Shown here one piece after another: positions 52,825-62,429 of a stretch of DNA of 64,000 nucleotides (positions are counted from its first letter, which is position 1; each line of letters begins with the position of its first letter). Where the stretch lies: the NCBI RefSeq assembly GCF_023914155.1, contig NZ_JAMWYS010000058.1:248001-312000 (forward strand), given 5' to 3'. The position numbers were made by a program, and so were the translations under genes. The notes beneath the pieces were generated by a model that saw only the letters and a list, made by a program, of their open reading frames with translations, was not told the DNA's origin and did no database searches. This DNA is from Solitalea agri. GTDB taxonomy: Bacteria > Bacteroidota > Bacteroidia > Sphingobacteriales > Sphingobacteriaceae.

Positions 52825-53538
52825 CTAGTTAGCCTTTTCTACTGACGAAGCACCGCTGGCATTATCAACCACTTTAGCAGGTGTACCTTTATAACGTACT
52901 TTACTAGCACCACTTGCCGAAACAATTAGTTCAGAAAGAACATTTACTTCTGAATCAGATGCTCCACTAACATCAATTGTACATTTATTGGTAACCATAT
53001 CGTATGCACGAATTTTTCCGGCTCCAGATATGTCAATTGAATGTTCTGCAGCTTGTCCGGAAAAAGATACTTTTCCGGCTCCACTGATTTTTGTTACCAA
53101 TTTATTCGCATTTAAATTTAGTTCCGATTCAGTTGCTCCGGATGAAGTAAACAGGAGTTCATTTATCTTAAATTGATTCATCATTTTCACATTAACAGCT
53201 CCTGATGCATCAACTTTACTTAAATCTTTCATGTGAATTTTAACTACGATAGAATGTGTGACACAAAAATCCTTTTTATTATGGATCTTAAGAACATTTC
53301 CATTAACCGATGTTAAAATCTGAGGATGCAAATTATCATCGGCAATAATCTCCACTTTCTGAACTGAATCTTGAGTAAGCTCAACCGAATATGCTCCACT
53401 CACATCCAAACCGGTAAAATGGGTTAACACACGTTCTTTAGTGATCACATTGCCTGAACCAACAATGCACATTCTTTTACATGATGAGAAAACAACTACA
53501 AGAAGAGCAAGTAAAACAAAGTAACTTTTGAATTTCAT
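52825..53538 (-). CDS. DUF2807 (head GIN) lipoprotein
   Basis: Protein of 237 residues with lipobox FSSC (Cys20). The rest is a series of short beta-strand repeats with the pattern SGAxxV/SGAGKI, e.g. DVSGAYSVELTQ, VDASGAVNVK, ISGAGKVSFSG, VSGASDSEV, ASGASKVRYKG, which form the right-handed beta-helix of the 'putative auto-transporter adhesin, head GIN' family. Such proteins are common in Bacteroidota; their role is unknown and may be surface binding. A single gene. Confidence 0.88.
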   Translation of the reverse strand: MKFKSYFVLLALLVVVFSSCKRMCIVGSGNVITKERVLTHFTGLDVSGAYSVELTQDSVQKVEIIADDNLHPQILTSVNGNVLKIHNKKDFCVTHSIVVKIHMKDLSKVDASGAVNVKMMNQFKINELLFTSSGATESELNLNANKLVTKISGAGKVSFSGQAAEHSIDISGAGKIRAYDMVTNKCTIDVSGASDSEVNVLSELIVSASGASKVRYKGTPAKVVDNASGASSVEKAN

Positions 53539-53691
53539 TTTTTAGGTTTTGTAATTTTTGACGTAAATACTTACTTAAAGGTTACATTAAAAAAGTTTAA
53601 TTCAAATTAAAACTTTTAAACCGGCCAAAATTTAATTGGCATAATTAAGCTTTACTAGGCATAACCAGAATTATTTCTTGGGATATTGCTT

Positions 53692-54474
53692 TCAATAGGA
53701 ATCACCTTCTTTAAATCCTGCTTTTAAAAAAGGTTTAAGTAAATCAATTGGTACAGGGAAAATGGTTGTTGAATTATTCTCTGTAGCAATTTCACGCAGG
53801 GTTTGAAGGTAACGCAAAGTTAATGCACTTGGCTGATCACTCAATATTTTGGCTGCATCGGCTAAACGCTGCGATGCTTGAAATTCACCTTCTGCAGCAA
53901 TGATCTTCGATCGCCGCTCGCGCTCTGCTTCGGCCTGCTTGGCCATTGCACGCTGCATTTCCTGTGGCAAATCAATTTGCTTTACTTCAACATTCGACAC
54001 TTTTATTCCCCAGGGTTCGGTATGTGCATCAATGATCTGTTGTAGCTTTTGATTGATCTTTTCACGCTGTGAAAGGAGATCATCCAACTCGGATTGTCCT
54101 AAAACACTTCTTAAGGTAGTTTGAGATAGCTGGGAGGTAGCAAAAAGATAATTCTCAACCTCCACAACAGCCTTTTGAGGCTCAATAACACGAAAATAGA
54201 TCACTGCATTTACCTTAAGGGAAACGTTATCTTCTGTAATGATATCCTGGGGAGGTACATCCATAACAACAGTGCGTAAACTTACCCGCACCATTTTATC
54301 AATAATTGGAATCAAAAAGATAATTCCCGGACCTTTAACACCATGGGCTCCGATTAAGCGTCCTAACCGAAATATAACACCCCGTTCATATTCACGCAGA
54401 ATACGAATTGCATTGGCTAATATAACCACTACAAAAAGAACAAGAACAGCAAAAAAAACAGGTACTGCTATCAT
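53692..54474 (-). CDS. Slipin/stomatin-like SPFH membrane protein
   Basis: Protein of 260 residues: one N-terminal hydrophobic helix (5-25), then the SPFH/band 7 domain: [66 protein letters not shown] and the charged alanine-rich helix [21 protein letters not shown], all classical p-stomatin features. It is 29 bases downstream of the NfeD-type protease gene. The slipin/NfeD pair is widely conserved (in Pyrococcus the NfeD protein 1510-N cleaves the C-terminus of the stomatin 1511). Role: membrane microdomain scaffold with its dedicated protease. Confidence 0.93.
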   Translation of the reverse strand: MIAVPVFFAVLVLFVVVILANAIRILREYERGVIFRLGRLIGAHGVKGPGIIFLIPIIDKMVRVSLRTVVMDVPPQDIITEDNVSLKVNAVIYFRVIEPQKAVVEVENYLFATSQLSQTTLRSVLGQSELDDLLSQREKINQKLQQIIDAHTEPWGIKVSNVEVKQIDLPQEMQRAMAKQAEAERERRSKIIAAEGEFQASQRLADAAKILSDQPSALTLRYLQTLREIATENNSTTIFPVPIDLLKPFLKAGFKEGDSY

Positions 54475-54502
54475 AATTATTTATTTAATGCCGATAGAAA
54501 TT

Positions 54503-55777
54503 TTAACAACGCTCAACTCGTAATCGCATTTTTTCAAGTGCTACCACCCTCACCTTACTGTTTACATCAATTCTTCCACTCACTGATTCAGCCTTCCAGA
54601 TCTCACCATGCATTCTTACATTGCCAACCGGATCAAGCGTTTCGAGAGAAACTCCAGTTTCGCCTATCATTCCTTCAATACCCGTTACTGGCTTCAGCCG
54701 TTGTGCCTTCAATCCCAAACCAATTACAAAAAGAAAAAAGAGCGTAGTAACACCCACTGATGAAAAGATAACACTCCACGATTTTTTAGCGAGTTCCAGG
54801 GATGAATCGCTTCGAATAAGCATCATCGACCCTAGCAATAGTGAAACCCCTCCTCCTATTGCCAAAACCCCATGACTAACAATTTTGATCTCCAGCAAAA
54901 AAAGAATAATTGCAAAAATGATCAGGGCCAGCCCTGCATAATTAATAGGCAATGTATGCATAGCATAAAAAGCAAGGATCAAGCTGATGACACCTATAAT
55001 TCCGGGCAGAATAGCACCGGGATTATAAAACTCAAACAATATCCCATAGAAACCAAGCATTAAAATTATATAGGCTACATTGGGATCACTTACCATGTTC
55101 AGCATTTTTTCAAAACTGCTCATCTCCAATGATTCAATGCTGGCGTTTTTGGTATGAAGCACCTTGTTCCCGGTACCTGTTTCTACTTTTTTGTTATCAA
55201 TTTTTCCGAGTAAATCGTTGAGATTAATCGCTACTAAATCAACAATATTCTTTTTCAGTGCTTCAGATTCGGTAATAGAGGAACTTTTTCGCACTGCTTC
55301 ATCGGCCCACTGAAAGTTTCTATTTCGTTTTTCAGCAATAGAACGAATAAAGGCAGCCGCATCATTAGTGGCTTTTTCATTCATTACAGAATCAACCTTT
55401 CCTTGCATATCTACCGGATGAGCCGCTCCGATATTGGTTCCCGGTGCCATAGCGGCAATATGTGCTGCCATGGTAATAAAAACACCGGCTGAACCAGCAT
55501 GAGCTCCGGCAGGTGAAACAAATACCACTACTGGAACCGGCGATTCCAATATGTCACTAACAATAGCCCGTGTTGATTTCAGTAATCCTCCAGGAGTATT
55601 CAACTGAACAACAAGGCATTCGGCCCTTTCTTCTTTTGCTTTATTGATTCCTTTATGAATAAATCCAGCAGCAACTGGATTGATTGTTTCATCAATGCTT
55701 AAAACAATTACTTTTTGAGCATCAAGTAGTAGAGGGTAGATTAGTAAAAAGGCGAGAAATAATATAGTGCGCCACAT
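54503..55777 (-). CDS. NfeD-family membrane serine protease (ClpP-class), long form
   Basis: Protein of 424 residues. Signal peptide (ends LDAQ, ~21), a ClpP/crotonase-fold protease domain with LNTPGGLL, catalytic Ser in AGAHAGSAGVFI and catalytic Lys region GTNIGAAHPVD. Then four to five transmembrane helices (about 245-370) and a C-terminal OB-fold NfeD domain (IEGMIGETGVS). The Ser/Lys dyad arrangement is as in the archaeal 1510-N protease. First gene of the slipin-protease pair. Confidence 0.92.
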   Translation of the reverse strand: MWRTILFLAFLLIYPLLLDAQKVIVLSIDETINPVAAGFIHKGINKAKEERAECLVVQLNTPGGLLKSTRAIVSDILESPVPVVVFVSPAGAHAGSAGVFITMAAHIAAMAPGTNIGAAHPVDMQGKVDSVMNEKATNDAAAFIRSIAEKRNRNFQWADEAVRKSSSITESEALKKNIVDLVAINLNDLLGKIDNKKVETGTGNKVLHTKNASIESLEMSSFEKMLNMVSDPNVAYIILMLGFYGILFEFYNPGAILPGIIGVISLILAFYAMHTLPINYAGLALIIFAIILFLLEIKIVSHGVLAIGGGVSLLLGSMMLIRSDSSLELAKKSWSVIFSSVGVTTLFFLFVIGLGLKAQRLKPVTGIEGMIGETGVSLETLDPVGNVRMHGEIWKAESVSGRIDVNSKVRVVALEKMRLRVERC

Positions 55778-56119
55778 ATAAGTCCCGAAGACGGGTTATT
55801 AGTTTAGCCGTTTACCTGAAAACCATAAACAACTGTAACTAAGTTAGTTAAACAAAGCAACAATATCAATTCAACTTATTTGAGGTAGTAGAATGCAAAG
55901 AAAGAAACAACAAGAATTAATTAAGTTTATAAAAAAGGAGGGCGAATTTATTCAATACCTCATCAGAATCTTTTATAGAATGAGCATCTATTTCCCCAAT
56001 ACATAACTTCTAAAACCTTGAAACGCCACCTTATTTTAACTACAAGTATCAATAATACAGATTTTATAAAATGGTATAATTTTCTAACTATATAAAACAG
56101 CAACAAAAAAGACAATGAA

Positions 56120-56299
56120 ATGTATAACAAGAAAAAGTCATTTAAGGAACCAGGTTCGAAAAATGAAGGTGGGTTTCCGATACTAAAGTCAAAGTTGTTT
56201 AAGGTAAGACTACGAATACTTTATAAAAGCAAGGTTCCTATTCTCCTCCTAACCATAGAAGACCCTGAGATATATCAATATTATTTATTTACCAATTAA
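56120..56299 (+). CDS. Possible small protein of 59 residues
   Basis: An ATG frame of 59 codons encodes a basic protein beginning MYNKKKSFKEPGSKNEGG, with a middle KLFKVRLRILYKSKVPILLL and an end TIEDPEIYQYYLFTN. It has no family I know. A strong intrinsic terminator begins 9 bases after its stop in the same orientation, with no other gene on this strand to need it, which supports expression. There is no Shine-Dalgarno, as is normal here. Ku starts 146 bases later. Confidence 0.4.
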   Translation: MYNKKKSFKEPGSKNEGGFPILKSKLFKVRLRILYKSKVPILLLTIEDPEIYQYYLFTN

Positions 56300-56307
56300 T
56301 ATACTGT

Positions 56308-56346
56308 AACAGGGAAATGATTAATTAACTATTTCCCTGTTTGTTT
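56308..56346 (+). terminator. Intrinsic terminator after the 59-residue frame
   Basis: Stem AACAGGGAAAT (56308-56318) / ATTTCCCTGTT (56331-56341), 11 bp perfect with a 12-base loop, followed by a T-rich TGTTTAAT. Confidence 0.7.
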
Positions 56347-56444
56347 AATAAATATTTCCAAAATTTGTAATCAACTGAAAACCAATACTGTTTATTTTAA
56401 AATGGCATAACAATGGCATTTTTCACTCATCAATTCTGTAGGTT

Positions 56445-57218
56445 ATGAAAGCAATTTGGAAAGGAAGTATAAGTTTCGGATTGGTAAACATTCCAATTAA
56501 ACTTTTTAGTGCCACACAATCCAGTTCACTCGATCTTGATATGCTCGACAGAAAAGATCATGCGCATATAAAGTATATGCGAGTTAATGAACATAGCGGC
56601 AAAGAGGTTAATTGGGGTGATATTGTTAAAGGTTACAAGTATAATGATGACTATGTACTTTTAGAAGAAAGCGACTTTGAAGAAGCAGCTCCTGAAAAAA
56701 ATAAAATTATTCAAATTGAAAACTTTTTGGATTTGAATGAAGTAGATGCCATTTATTATGAAATGCCCTATTACACACAACCCGAAAAAGGTGGCATTAA
56801 AGCTTATTCCTTACTTTACGAAGCTCTTGAAAAAACCAAAAAAGCTGGGTTAGCCCGATTTGTATTGCGCACTTCTGAAAACTTATGTCTTATCAGAGCT
56901 GTTGACAATACTATTATAATCCAAAAAATAAGATTTTCTGAAGAAATCAGGGATCCATCAGAACTTAATGTAGAAACCACGGCTATTTCGAAAAAAGAAT
57001 TAGACATGGCGGTGGCATTAATAAAACAATACTCCAGCCCTTTTGATATTTCTAACTATCATGACTCTTATTCCGAGTCATTGCTGAAAATTATTAAAGC
57101 GAAGGCTACTGGCAAAAGACCTTCTATAAGAAAACTTAAGGTGGTTTCTAAAAAATCCGAAGATCTGATGTCGCAGCTAATGGAAAGTTTGTCAACCAAG
57201 AAAAAACAAACCTCATAA
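56445..57218 (+). CDS. Non-homologous end-joining protein Ku
   Basis: Bacterial Ku of 257 residues that encircles DNA ends and recruits LigD. Typical Ku signatures: MKAIWKGSISFGLVNIPIKLFSAT at the start, VNWGDIVKGYKYNDDYVLL, and the beta-barrel core (IYYEMPYYTQPEKGGIKAYSLLYEAL, GLARFVLRTSENLCLIRAVDNTI). The basic C-terminal tail (RKLKVVSKKSED, KKKQTS) fits the LigD-interacting tail. It is first in an operon with LigD 6 bases away and topoisomerase IB behind. Confidence 0.95.
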   Translation: MKAIWKGSISFGLVNIPIKLFSATQSSSLDLDMLDRKDHAHIKYMRVNEHSGKEVNWGDIVKGYKYNDDYVLLEESDFEEAAPEKNKIIQIENFLDLNEVDAIYYEMPYYTQPEKGGIKAYSLLYEALEKTKKAGLARFVLRTSENLCLIRAVDNTIIIQKIRFSEEIRDPSELNVETTAISKKELDMAVALIKQYSSPFDISNYHDSYSESLLKIIKAKATGKRPSIRKLKVVSKKSEDLMSQLMESLSTKKKQTS

Positions 57219-57224
57219 CATAAA

Positions 57225-59636
57225 ATGGGCAAACTGGAGAAATATTACCAAAAAAGAGATTTCTCCCATACCTCAGAACCTAAGGGAGGAAAAGAAACTG
57301 GTAAGAAACTAACCTTTGTTGTTCAGCGGCATCATGCCTCAAGGTTGCACTATGATTTCAGGCTTGAACTGGATGGTGTATTAAAAAGCTGGGCAATTCC
57401 CAAAGGGCCTTCATTAAATCCCCTTGATAAACGACTGGCCATTATGGTTGAGGACCATCCCTTGGATTATCAGCGTTTTGAAGGAGAAATCCCAAAAGGA
57501 AATTATGGGGCAGGTAACGTGCTGATTTGGGACAAAGGTTACTATGAACCCTTATTACCTTCGGCCGATGTTCAAAAAGAAATTAAGCGGGAGCTACATA
57601 ATGGAGATCTTAAAATTGTACTTAAAGGCTCAAAGTTAAAGGGCGAATTTGCATTGGTTAAATTCCAGAATGCTGAAGAAAATGCCTGGCTGCTAATTAA
57701 GCATAAAGACAAATTCGCTGTTAATAAAGCTTATAATAGTGAAGACGAAGTACCTGCTTCCATCAAGAAAAAGAAGAACGTGACCAGCTCCTCTTCCACA
57801 ACAAAACCTAAAACAAAAGAAACGCATAAAATAGGTTTTCAAAAACCCATGCTTGCCACTTCGGCGGATGCTATTAATGAAAAGGATGAATGGATTTATG
57901 AGCCTAAGCTCGATGGGTATCGAATTATATCGGTTATAAAAAATGGAGAAACAGAATTGTTCAGTAGAAATGCTCAAAATTATACTGTTAAATATGGACA
58001 AATAGCAGATGTATTAAGAGAAGTAGGTCACACAGCTATACTTGATGGAGAAATAGTAAAACTAAATGCAAAAGGAGTGGTTGATTTTAATGCACTCCAA
58101 AATTTCAACAAAAAGCCCACCGGCAAAATTTACTATTATGTTTTTGACCTCATTTACTTGAATGGTCACTTTTTAACCGAACTATCGCTACTGCAACGAA
58201 AAGAACTCTTAAAAACCTTTATTGATCAACTTAATAACCCTCAGATTGTCTTCACACCATTTGCAAAAAGTTTAAAAGAACTGGAAAAGGAAATGCATAT
58301 CAGTACCGAAGGATATTTGGCCAAGCAAATTAACAGCAAGTACTATCTGGGTAAACGAAGTTCAGAATGGTTAAAGATTAAAAACGAAAACGACGATGAA
58401 TTTTTGATTGCTGGATACACTGAACCTCAAAATAAAAATGATTTTATAGGTGCGTTGTTATTGGTAGAGAAAAAAGGAAATGAAATAACATTTCGGGGAA
58501 AATGCGGTACAGGATGGAATAATGAAATGGCCCAAGAAATGCGGTCATTATTACAACCACTTGAAGTTTCAATAAAGCCCTTTAAAGAGTCGTTTTCGAA
58601 TAGAACGAAAATTCATTATGTAAACCCTCAAATTATGTGTACGGTAAAATTTACCGAACTAACCCCCGAAGGTCGATTACGGCATCCTGTTTTAAAGGAT
58701 ATAAGATATGATAAAATGGAAACCAAAACACACGCTCAAGATAAAACCCAAAAAATAGGTTCTGTAACTTTAAAGTTTACTAATTTGGGAAAAGTTTACT
58801 TCCCTGAGTTAAACCTAAGTAAGGGAGATGTAATAAACTATTATGACCAGGTAAGTGATCATATACTACCCCACTTAAAAAACCGGGCGCTTTCCCTCAA
58901 TCGACATCCAAATGGCATTCATGGAGAAAGTTTTTACCAAAAAGACACCCCTGAATCGTCGCCTGCATGGCTTAAAACAACGCCAATTTATTCTGAAAGC
59001 AATGATAAACAAATTGACTACCTGGTTTGTAACAATAAGGCCTCTTTACTCTACATGGCTAATTTGGGTTGCATTGAAATAAACCCATGGTTATCTAAAA
59101 TTTCAAAACCCGATAATCCGGATTATTTGGTCATAGACCTCGATCCTGAGAATATTGATTTTAAGTATGTTATTGATACTGCTTTAGCAACAAATGAACT
59201 TTGCATACAGCTAGGCCTTAAATCATTTGTGAAAACATCGGGGTCTACTGGATTGCATATTTTCCTTCACTTAGGAGCAAAATATAGCTTTGATTCTTCC
59301 CGAATTTTTGCCGAATGGTTGGCCAACTCCATTCATCAACGAATTCCTTCATTTACAAGCATTGAACGCAGCCCCCAAAAACGGCAAAAGAAAGTATACA
59401 TTGATTTTTTACAAAATAGAAAAGGTCAAACTATCGCTGCACCTTTTAGTTTGAGACCGAAACCTGAAGCAACAGTTTCATGGCCATTAAAATGGAAACA
59501 GGTAAATCACAAATTAAAAATGAACGACTATACCATTTTTAATGTACCTGATTTACTGAAAAATTACACCGATCCCTGGTCTGAGCTTGCTAAAACATCG
59601 GTAAACCTAAAATCAATTGGGGCCAAATTGGAGTAG
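57225..59636 (+). CDS. ligD: ATP-dependent DNA ligase LigD (PE-LIG-POL)
   Basis: Multidomain end-joining enzyme of 803 residues. N-terminal 3'-phosphoesterase domain (FVVQRHHASRLHYDFRLELDGVLKSWAIPKG, His/Asp ligands present, about 1-160), central ATP-dependent ligase domain with nucleotidyl Lys228 in YEPKLDGYR and later WLKIK, then a C-terminal polymerase/primase (POL) domain from about 505, with LKTSGSTGLHIFLHL and DYLVIDLDPENIDF (Asp pair). The order PE-LIG-POL is the Pseudomonas type. It follows Ku in one operon. Confidence 0.95.
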   Translation: MGKLEKYYQKRDFSHTSEPKGGKETGKKLTFVVQRHHASRLHYDFRLELDGVLKSWAIPKGPSLNPLDKRLAIMVEDHPLDYQRFEGEIPKGNYGAGNVLIWDKGYYEPLLPSADVQKEIKRELHNGDLKIVLKGSKLKGEFALVKFQNAEENAWLLIKHKDKFAVNKAYNSEDEVPASIKKKKNVTSSSSTTKPKTKETHKIGFQKPMLATSADAINEKDEWIYEPKLDGYRIISVIKNGETELFSRNAQNYTVKYGQIADVLREVGHTAILDGEIVKLNAKGVVDFNALQNFNKKPTGKIYYYVFDLIYLNGHFLTELSLLQRKELLKTFIDQLNNPQIVFTPFAKSLKELEKEMHISTEGYLAKQINSKYYLGKRSSEWLKIKNENDDEFLIAGYTEPQNKNDFIGALLLVEKKGNEITFRGKCGTGWNNEMAQEMRSLLQPLEVSIKPFKESFSNRTKIHYVNPQIMCTVKFTELTPEGRLRHPVLKDIRYDKMETKTHAQDKTQKIGSVTLKFTNLGKVYFPELNLSKGDVINYYDQVSDHILPHLKNRALSLNRHPNGIHGESFYQKDTPESSPAWLKTTPIYSESNDKQIDYLVCNNKASLLYMANLGCIEINPWLSKISKPDNPDYLVIDLDPENIDFKYVIDTALATNELCIQLGLKSFVKTSGSTGLHIFLHLGAKYSFDSSRIFAEWLANSIHQRIPSFTSIERSPQKRQKKVYIDFLQNRKGQTIAAPFSLRPKPEATVSWPLKWKQVNHKLKMNDYTIFNVPDLLKNYTDPWSELAKTSVNLKSIGAKLE

Positions 59637-59657
59637 CGTATTAATGTTTTGGGAAAG

Positions 59658-60719
59658 ATGAACAAGGATCTAAAAGAGCTAAAGGCTGAAGCTCGTTCCA
59701 TGCAATTGGTGTATGTAAGCAGCGATCTGCCGGGTTATAGCCGTGTAATTAAAGGCAAATCAACATTATTTTACGACACTAACAACAAAGTGATTAAAGA
59801 CCCAGAAATACTGAATAGGCTCCATGGACTAGTGCTACCTCCTGCATGGACAAACCTATGGATTTGCACACAAGCTAATGGTCATTTGCAAGCTATCGGA
59901 ATTGATCAAAAGGGCAGAAAACAATATCGGTATCACAGTAGTTGGTCGTTGAAAAGAAATGAGAGAAAGCACAATAGAATGCTGGAGTTTGGAGAAGCTA
60001 TACCATCTTTAAGAAAGCAAATAGAAAAAGACCTCAGAAAGAAAACCTTCACAAAAGAAAAAGTAGTTGCATTAGCGTTAAAGATGCTTGAAAATACACT
60101 AATTAGAATTGGTAATACTTTTTATACTAAGCAATATGGAAGTTTCGGCTTAACAACCTTAAAGAACAAACATATTAAAGTGAACGGGAGTCACTTGAAA
60201 ATTAGTTTTAAAGGGAAAAAAGGTATTTTCCATGAGGTTGATCTATCGCAAAAAAATCTTGTAAATCTTGTTAAAAAACTAAAGGATTTACCTGGACAGG
60301 AACTGTTTCAATATTATGAACAATGGGGAGAAAAAAGGACCATCGATTCAGGAATGATCAATGAGTATATCAGGCAATACACCGGTAAAGATTTTACTGC
60401 CAAAGATTTCAGAACCTGGTCAGGGACTTTAAATGCCTTGAAATTCTTGTCCGGTTTAGAAAAATTTTCTACAATAACCGAAGCAAAACGAAATATAAAT
60501 GCTACGCTTGATTATGTTGCCAGTCAATTAGGAAACACTCGCACAGTTTGTAGAAAATACTACGTTCATCCAGAACTTTTACTCGCTTATGAAAATGGCT
60601 CTCTCTATCCCTTTACAAAAAAACTAATCCACCAAACCAACAACAAATCAAACTCTTTAGCAATCAGCGAAAAAATTTTATTGTCATTCTTAAGAAAGAT
60701 TGATAAACCATCTAAATAA
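59658..60719 (+). CDS. DNA topoisomerase IB (eukaryotic/poxvirus type)
   Basis: Protein of 353 residues from the ATG at 59658 (a TTG at 59649 would add three). Bacterial TopIB layout: N-terminal beta domain with VIKDPEILNRLHGLVLPPAWTNLWI and GHLQAIGIDQKGRKQYRYH, catalytic domain with ENTLIRIGNTFYTKQYGSFGLTTLK, KDFRTWSGTL and the active Tyr in TVCRKYYVHPELL (Tyr301/302). It relaxes supercoils by a 3'-phosphotyrosine intermediate. Its position behind ligD suggests it serves end-joining repair or is co-expressed under stress. Confidence 0.92.
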   Translation: MNKDLKELKAEARSMQLVYVSSDLPGYSRVIKGKSTLFYDTNNKVIKDPEILNRLHGLVLPPAWTNLWICTQANGHLQAIGIDQKGRKQYRYHSSWSLKRNERKHNRMLEFGEAIPSLRKQIEKDLRKKTFTKEKVVALALKMLENTLIRIGNTFYTKQYGSFGLTTLKNKHIKVNGSHLKISFKGKKGIFHEVDLSQKNLVNLVKKLKDLPGQELFQYYEQWGEKRTIDSGMINEYIRQYTGKDFTAKDFRTWSGTLNALKFLSGLEKFSTITEAKRNINATLDYVASQLGNTRTVCRKYYVHPELLLAYENGSLYPFTKKLIHQTNNKSNSLAISEKILLSFLRKIDKPSK

Positions 60720-60913
60720 ACCACTACCAAGGCACTTTAACTCTCCTAAAAATTCCACACATTGAGCAAGTAACCACTTGATTTATAGAAATTTATAAAC
60801 ATTCAGTTTTGCAAAAACCTTATTGTCGGTCATAGAAAGTCAAAGGCACGATATTTCCATTACTCTTCTCTGGTTAATTAAAAATCATTCGCTTAACACT
60901 AATAACTAGAATT

Positions 60914-61369
60914 ATGGAAAATCAAAATCATGTAATTTCAGCACTCAACGATTTGTTAAAAGTTAACAATGATCGTGTTCAGGGATACCAAAAAGCTATC
61001 GAACTTACTAATGATAATGAACTAAAAAAACTGTTTCAGAAATTGGCCCTGGATAGTTCAAAAAACATCAATGAATTATCGGACCATATATTTCAAATTA
61101 ACGGGCATCCGGCTGAGTCAACGTCAGTTGGTGGTAAATTTTACAGGGCATGGATGGATATTAAATCATTATTTACGGGTGGTAGCAGGCATCAGATTTT
61201 ATCAGATTGTGAACATGGTGAAGATATGGCGCTCGATGCATATAGAAAAGCAGAAGCTGATAAAGACATTTTATGGGATAATGCCACCCTCAATGTTTTA
61301 AATATGCAGAAACAACGCGTAATTGAAGGGCATAATACCATAAAACAGCTACGCGATCAGGCAGCTTAA
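60914..61369 (+). CDS. PA2169-family four-helix-bundle protein (DUF2383)
   Basis: Protein of 151 residues, all helical: NDRVQGYQKAIELTNDNELKKLFQKLALDS, SVGGKFYRAWMDIKSLFTGG and GEDMALDAYRKAEADKDILWDNATLNVL. These are marks of the DUF2383/PA2169 ferritin-like bundle with conserved Glu/His (CEHGED). Family members are linked to general stress or envelope stress in soil bacteria; an iron site is possible but not proven. It ends at a strong terminator. Confidence 0.88.
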   Translation: MENQNHVISALNDLLKVNNDRVQGYQKAIELTNDNELKKLFQKLALDSSKNINELSDHIFQINGHPAESTSVGGKFYRAWMDIKSLFTGGSRHQILSDCEHGEDMALDAYRKAEADKDILWDNATLNVLNMQKQRVIEGHNTIKQLRDQAA

Positions 61370-61398
61370 TTTAAAAACGAAAATTATGAGAATTAAGT

Positions 61399-61432
61399 AA
61401 AAGCCACCGGAAATTCTCCTGGTGGCTTTTTT
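61399..61432. terminator. Terminator after the DUF2383 gene
   Basis: Stem AAAAGCCACC (61399-61408) / GGTGGCTTTT (61421-61430) with a 12-base loop, followed by TT. It also faces the convergent acidic-protein gene. Confidence 0.85.
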
Positions 61433-61448
61433 AATGTGGTGCCCGAAA

Positions 61449-61829
61449 TTAAAATGTGCGTTCATTTCGATCGGGATCAACGTTTTCAATATCCCCTCTA
61501 TTTTGATTTACATCCGGCATTGTTGCTGGATCTTTTTTAGAAGGAAATTCATTTACCTCTCGTTGATCTTGAGGATTATTGTGTTCATCATCCTCTTCTT
61601 CCTCCTCACCCGCTCCTTCATCTTCCTCTCCTATTGGCTCATTCCATTTTGGGTCTTCTCTGGTTGGATCGTTCTCATTCGGATTTCTTCTATCCGGGTG
61701 AGTAGGATCATTTTTCCATGGCTCCTGTTCAGGTCTGGTATCCGGACGATTAGGATTAGGCATGTTGGGTTGTTGCGGTGAATTAGTTCCGGCCTGGCCG
61801 GTATTAATTCCTTGATTTTCTTCAATCAT
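61449..61829 (-). CDS. Acidic, Pro/Asn/Asp-rich disordered protein
   Basis: Protein of 126 residues that is almost wholly low complexity: Pro/Asn/Arg/Asp-rich ends and a central run of about a dozen acidic residues (GEEDEGAGEEEEEDDE). No signal peptide or hydrophobic segment. It is probably intrinsically disordered. The opposite strand also has an open frame here, made almost only of Ile, Phe, Leu and Ser, which is an artefact of the acidic codons. Disordered acidic proteins are often seen beside stress genes in Bacteroidota; function unknown. Confidence 0.65.
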   Translation of the reverse strand: MIEENQGINTGQAGTNSPQQPNMPNPNRPDTRPEQEPWKNDPTHPDRRNPNENDPTREDPKWNEPIGEEDEGAGEEEEEDDEHNNPQDQREVNEFPSKKDPATMPDVNQNRGDIENVDPDRNERTF

Positions 61830-62084
61830 AATTTTTATTTAACTGGTTTTACTTATAAGTGTGAAAAAACAATACCATTCTTGGCCGTTCCCTTAAAGCC
61901 ATAATAAATAACAAGATGGTGGAACATACTACCCTAATAGCTGACTATCAGGCAATTTATGTCCCTTTAAAAAATCAGCAAACAAACTCTTATATATTAA
62001 AAGCAGCCCATTTAATGCTATGGCACAATGATTTCAATAGATAGGTAGATACTCACATAATTTTTTAATCTAAAGTATTTAGAT

Positions 62085-62411
62085 ATGGAATCGCCTCATG
62101 AAATGAAAACAGTTAGTGAAATACTCGAAAAATTGAGACTGGAAAAGAAGGATGCTGAGTTTAGAATGACGGATGAAGGATTTAAAGCTATTCAAAGCAA
62201 CCAGGTATTTAAACCCGATGAACTGCATATTAGTAAGACCTATCGGTTTGAAGGTAATTCTGATCCATCTGACAATGCGGTCATCTATATCATTGAAGCA
62301 AATAATGGCTTAATAGGATATGCCCTCGACGCATATGGAGTTTATTCGAATTATGAGGACGACAGCTTTGATAAATTCATTGCCCAAATACAGCATATAA
62401 CACATACATAA
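62085..62411 (+). CDS. Small conserved Bacteroidota protein (not PRPP synthetase)
   Basis: Protein of 108 residues with MKTVSEILEKLRLEKKDAEFRMTDEG, then HISKTYRFEGNSDPSDNAVIYIIEANNGLIGYALDAYGVYSN. Small proteins of this kind are, from memory, labelled 'phosphoribosylpyrophosphate synthetase' in some genomes, but no PRPP-binding or ATP motif is visible, so this name is not supported. Fold seems alpha then beta. It is 18 bases before the YtxH-like gene in one operon. Function unknown; a stress-related role is inferred from neighbours. Confidence 0.75.
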   Translation: MESPHEMKTVSEILEKLRLEKKDAEFRMTDEGFKAIQSNQVFKPDELHISKTYRFEGNSDPSDNAVIYIIEANNGLIGYALDAYGVYSNYEDDSFDKFIAQIQHITHT

Positions 62412-62429
62412 ATTTAAATAAACAAGGTT

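Larger units (their letters stand above)
55778..56444. other. Spacer between nfeD-type gene and Ku (667 bases)
   Basis: Largest gap in the window. It contains a plausible 59-residue open frame (56120-56299) with a terminator just after it (56308-56346), and an upstream 37-codon ATG frame (near 55892) that looks random. Otherwise it is AT-rich with no recognised RNA or repeat. Confidence 0.6.

Noticed and set aside
61422-61781. Plus-strand open frame of 119 codons opposite the acidic protein
   Set aside because: Its product is almost only Ile, Phe, Leu, Ser and Arg, the mirror of acidic and Pro/Asn codons on the other strand; it begins inside the terminator hairpin.
62085-62411. Naming the 108-residue protein a phosphoribosylpyrophosphate synthetase
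   Set aside because: No PRPP loop or ATP-binding motif and only a third of the normal length.
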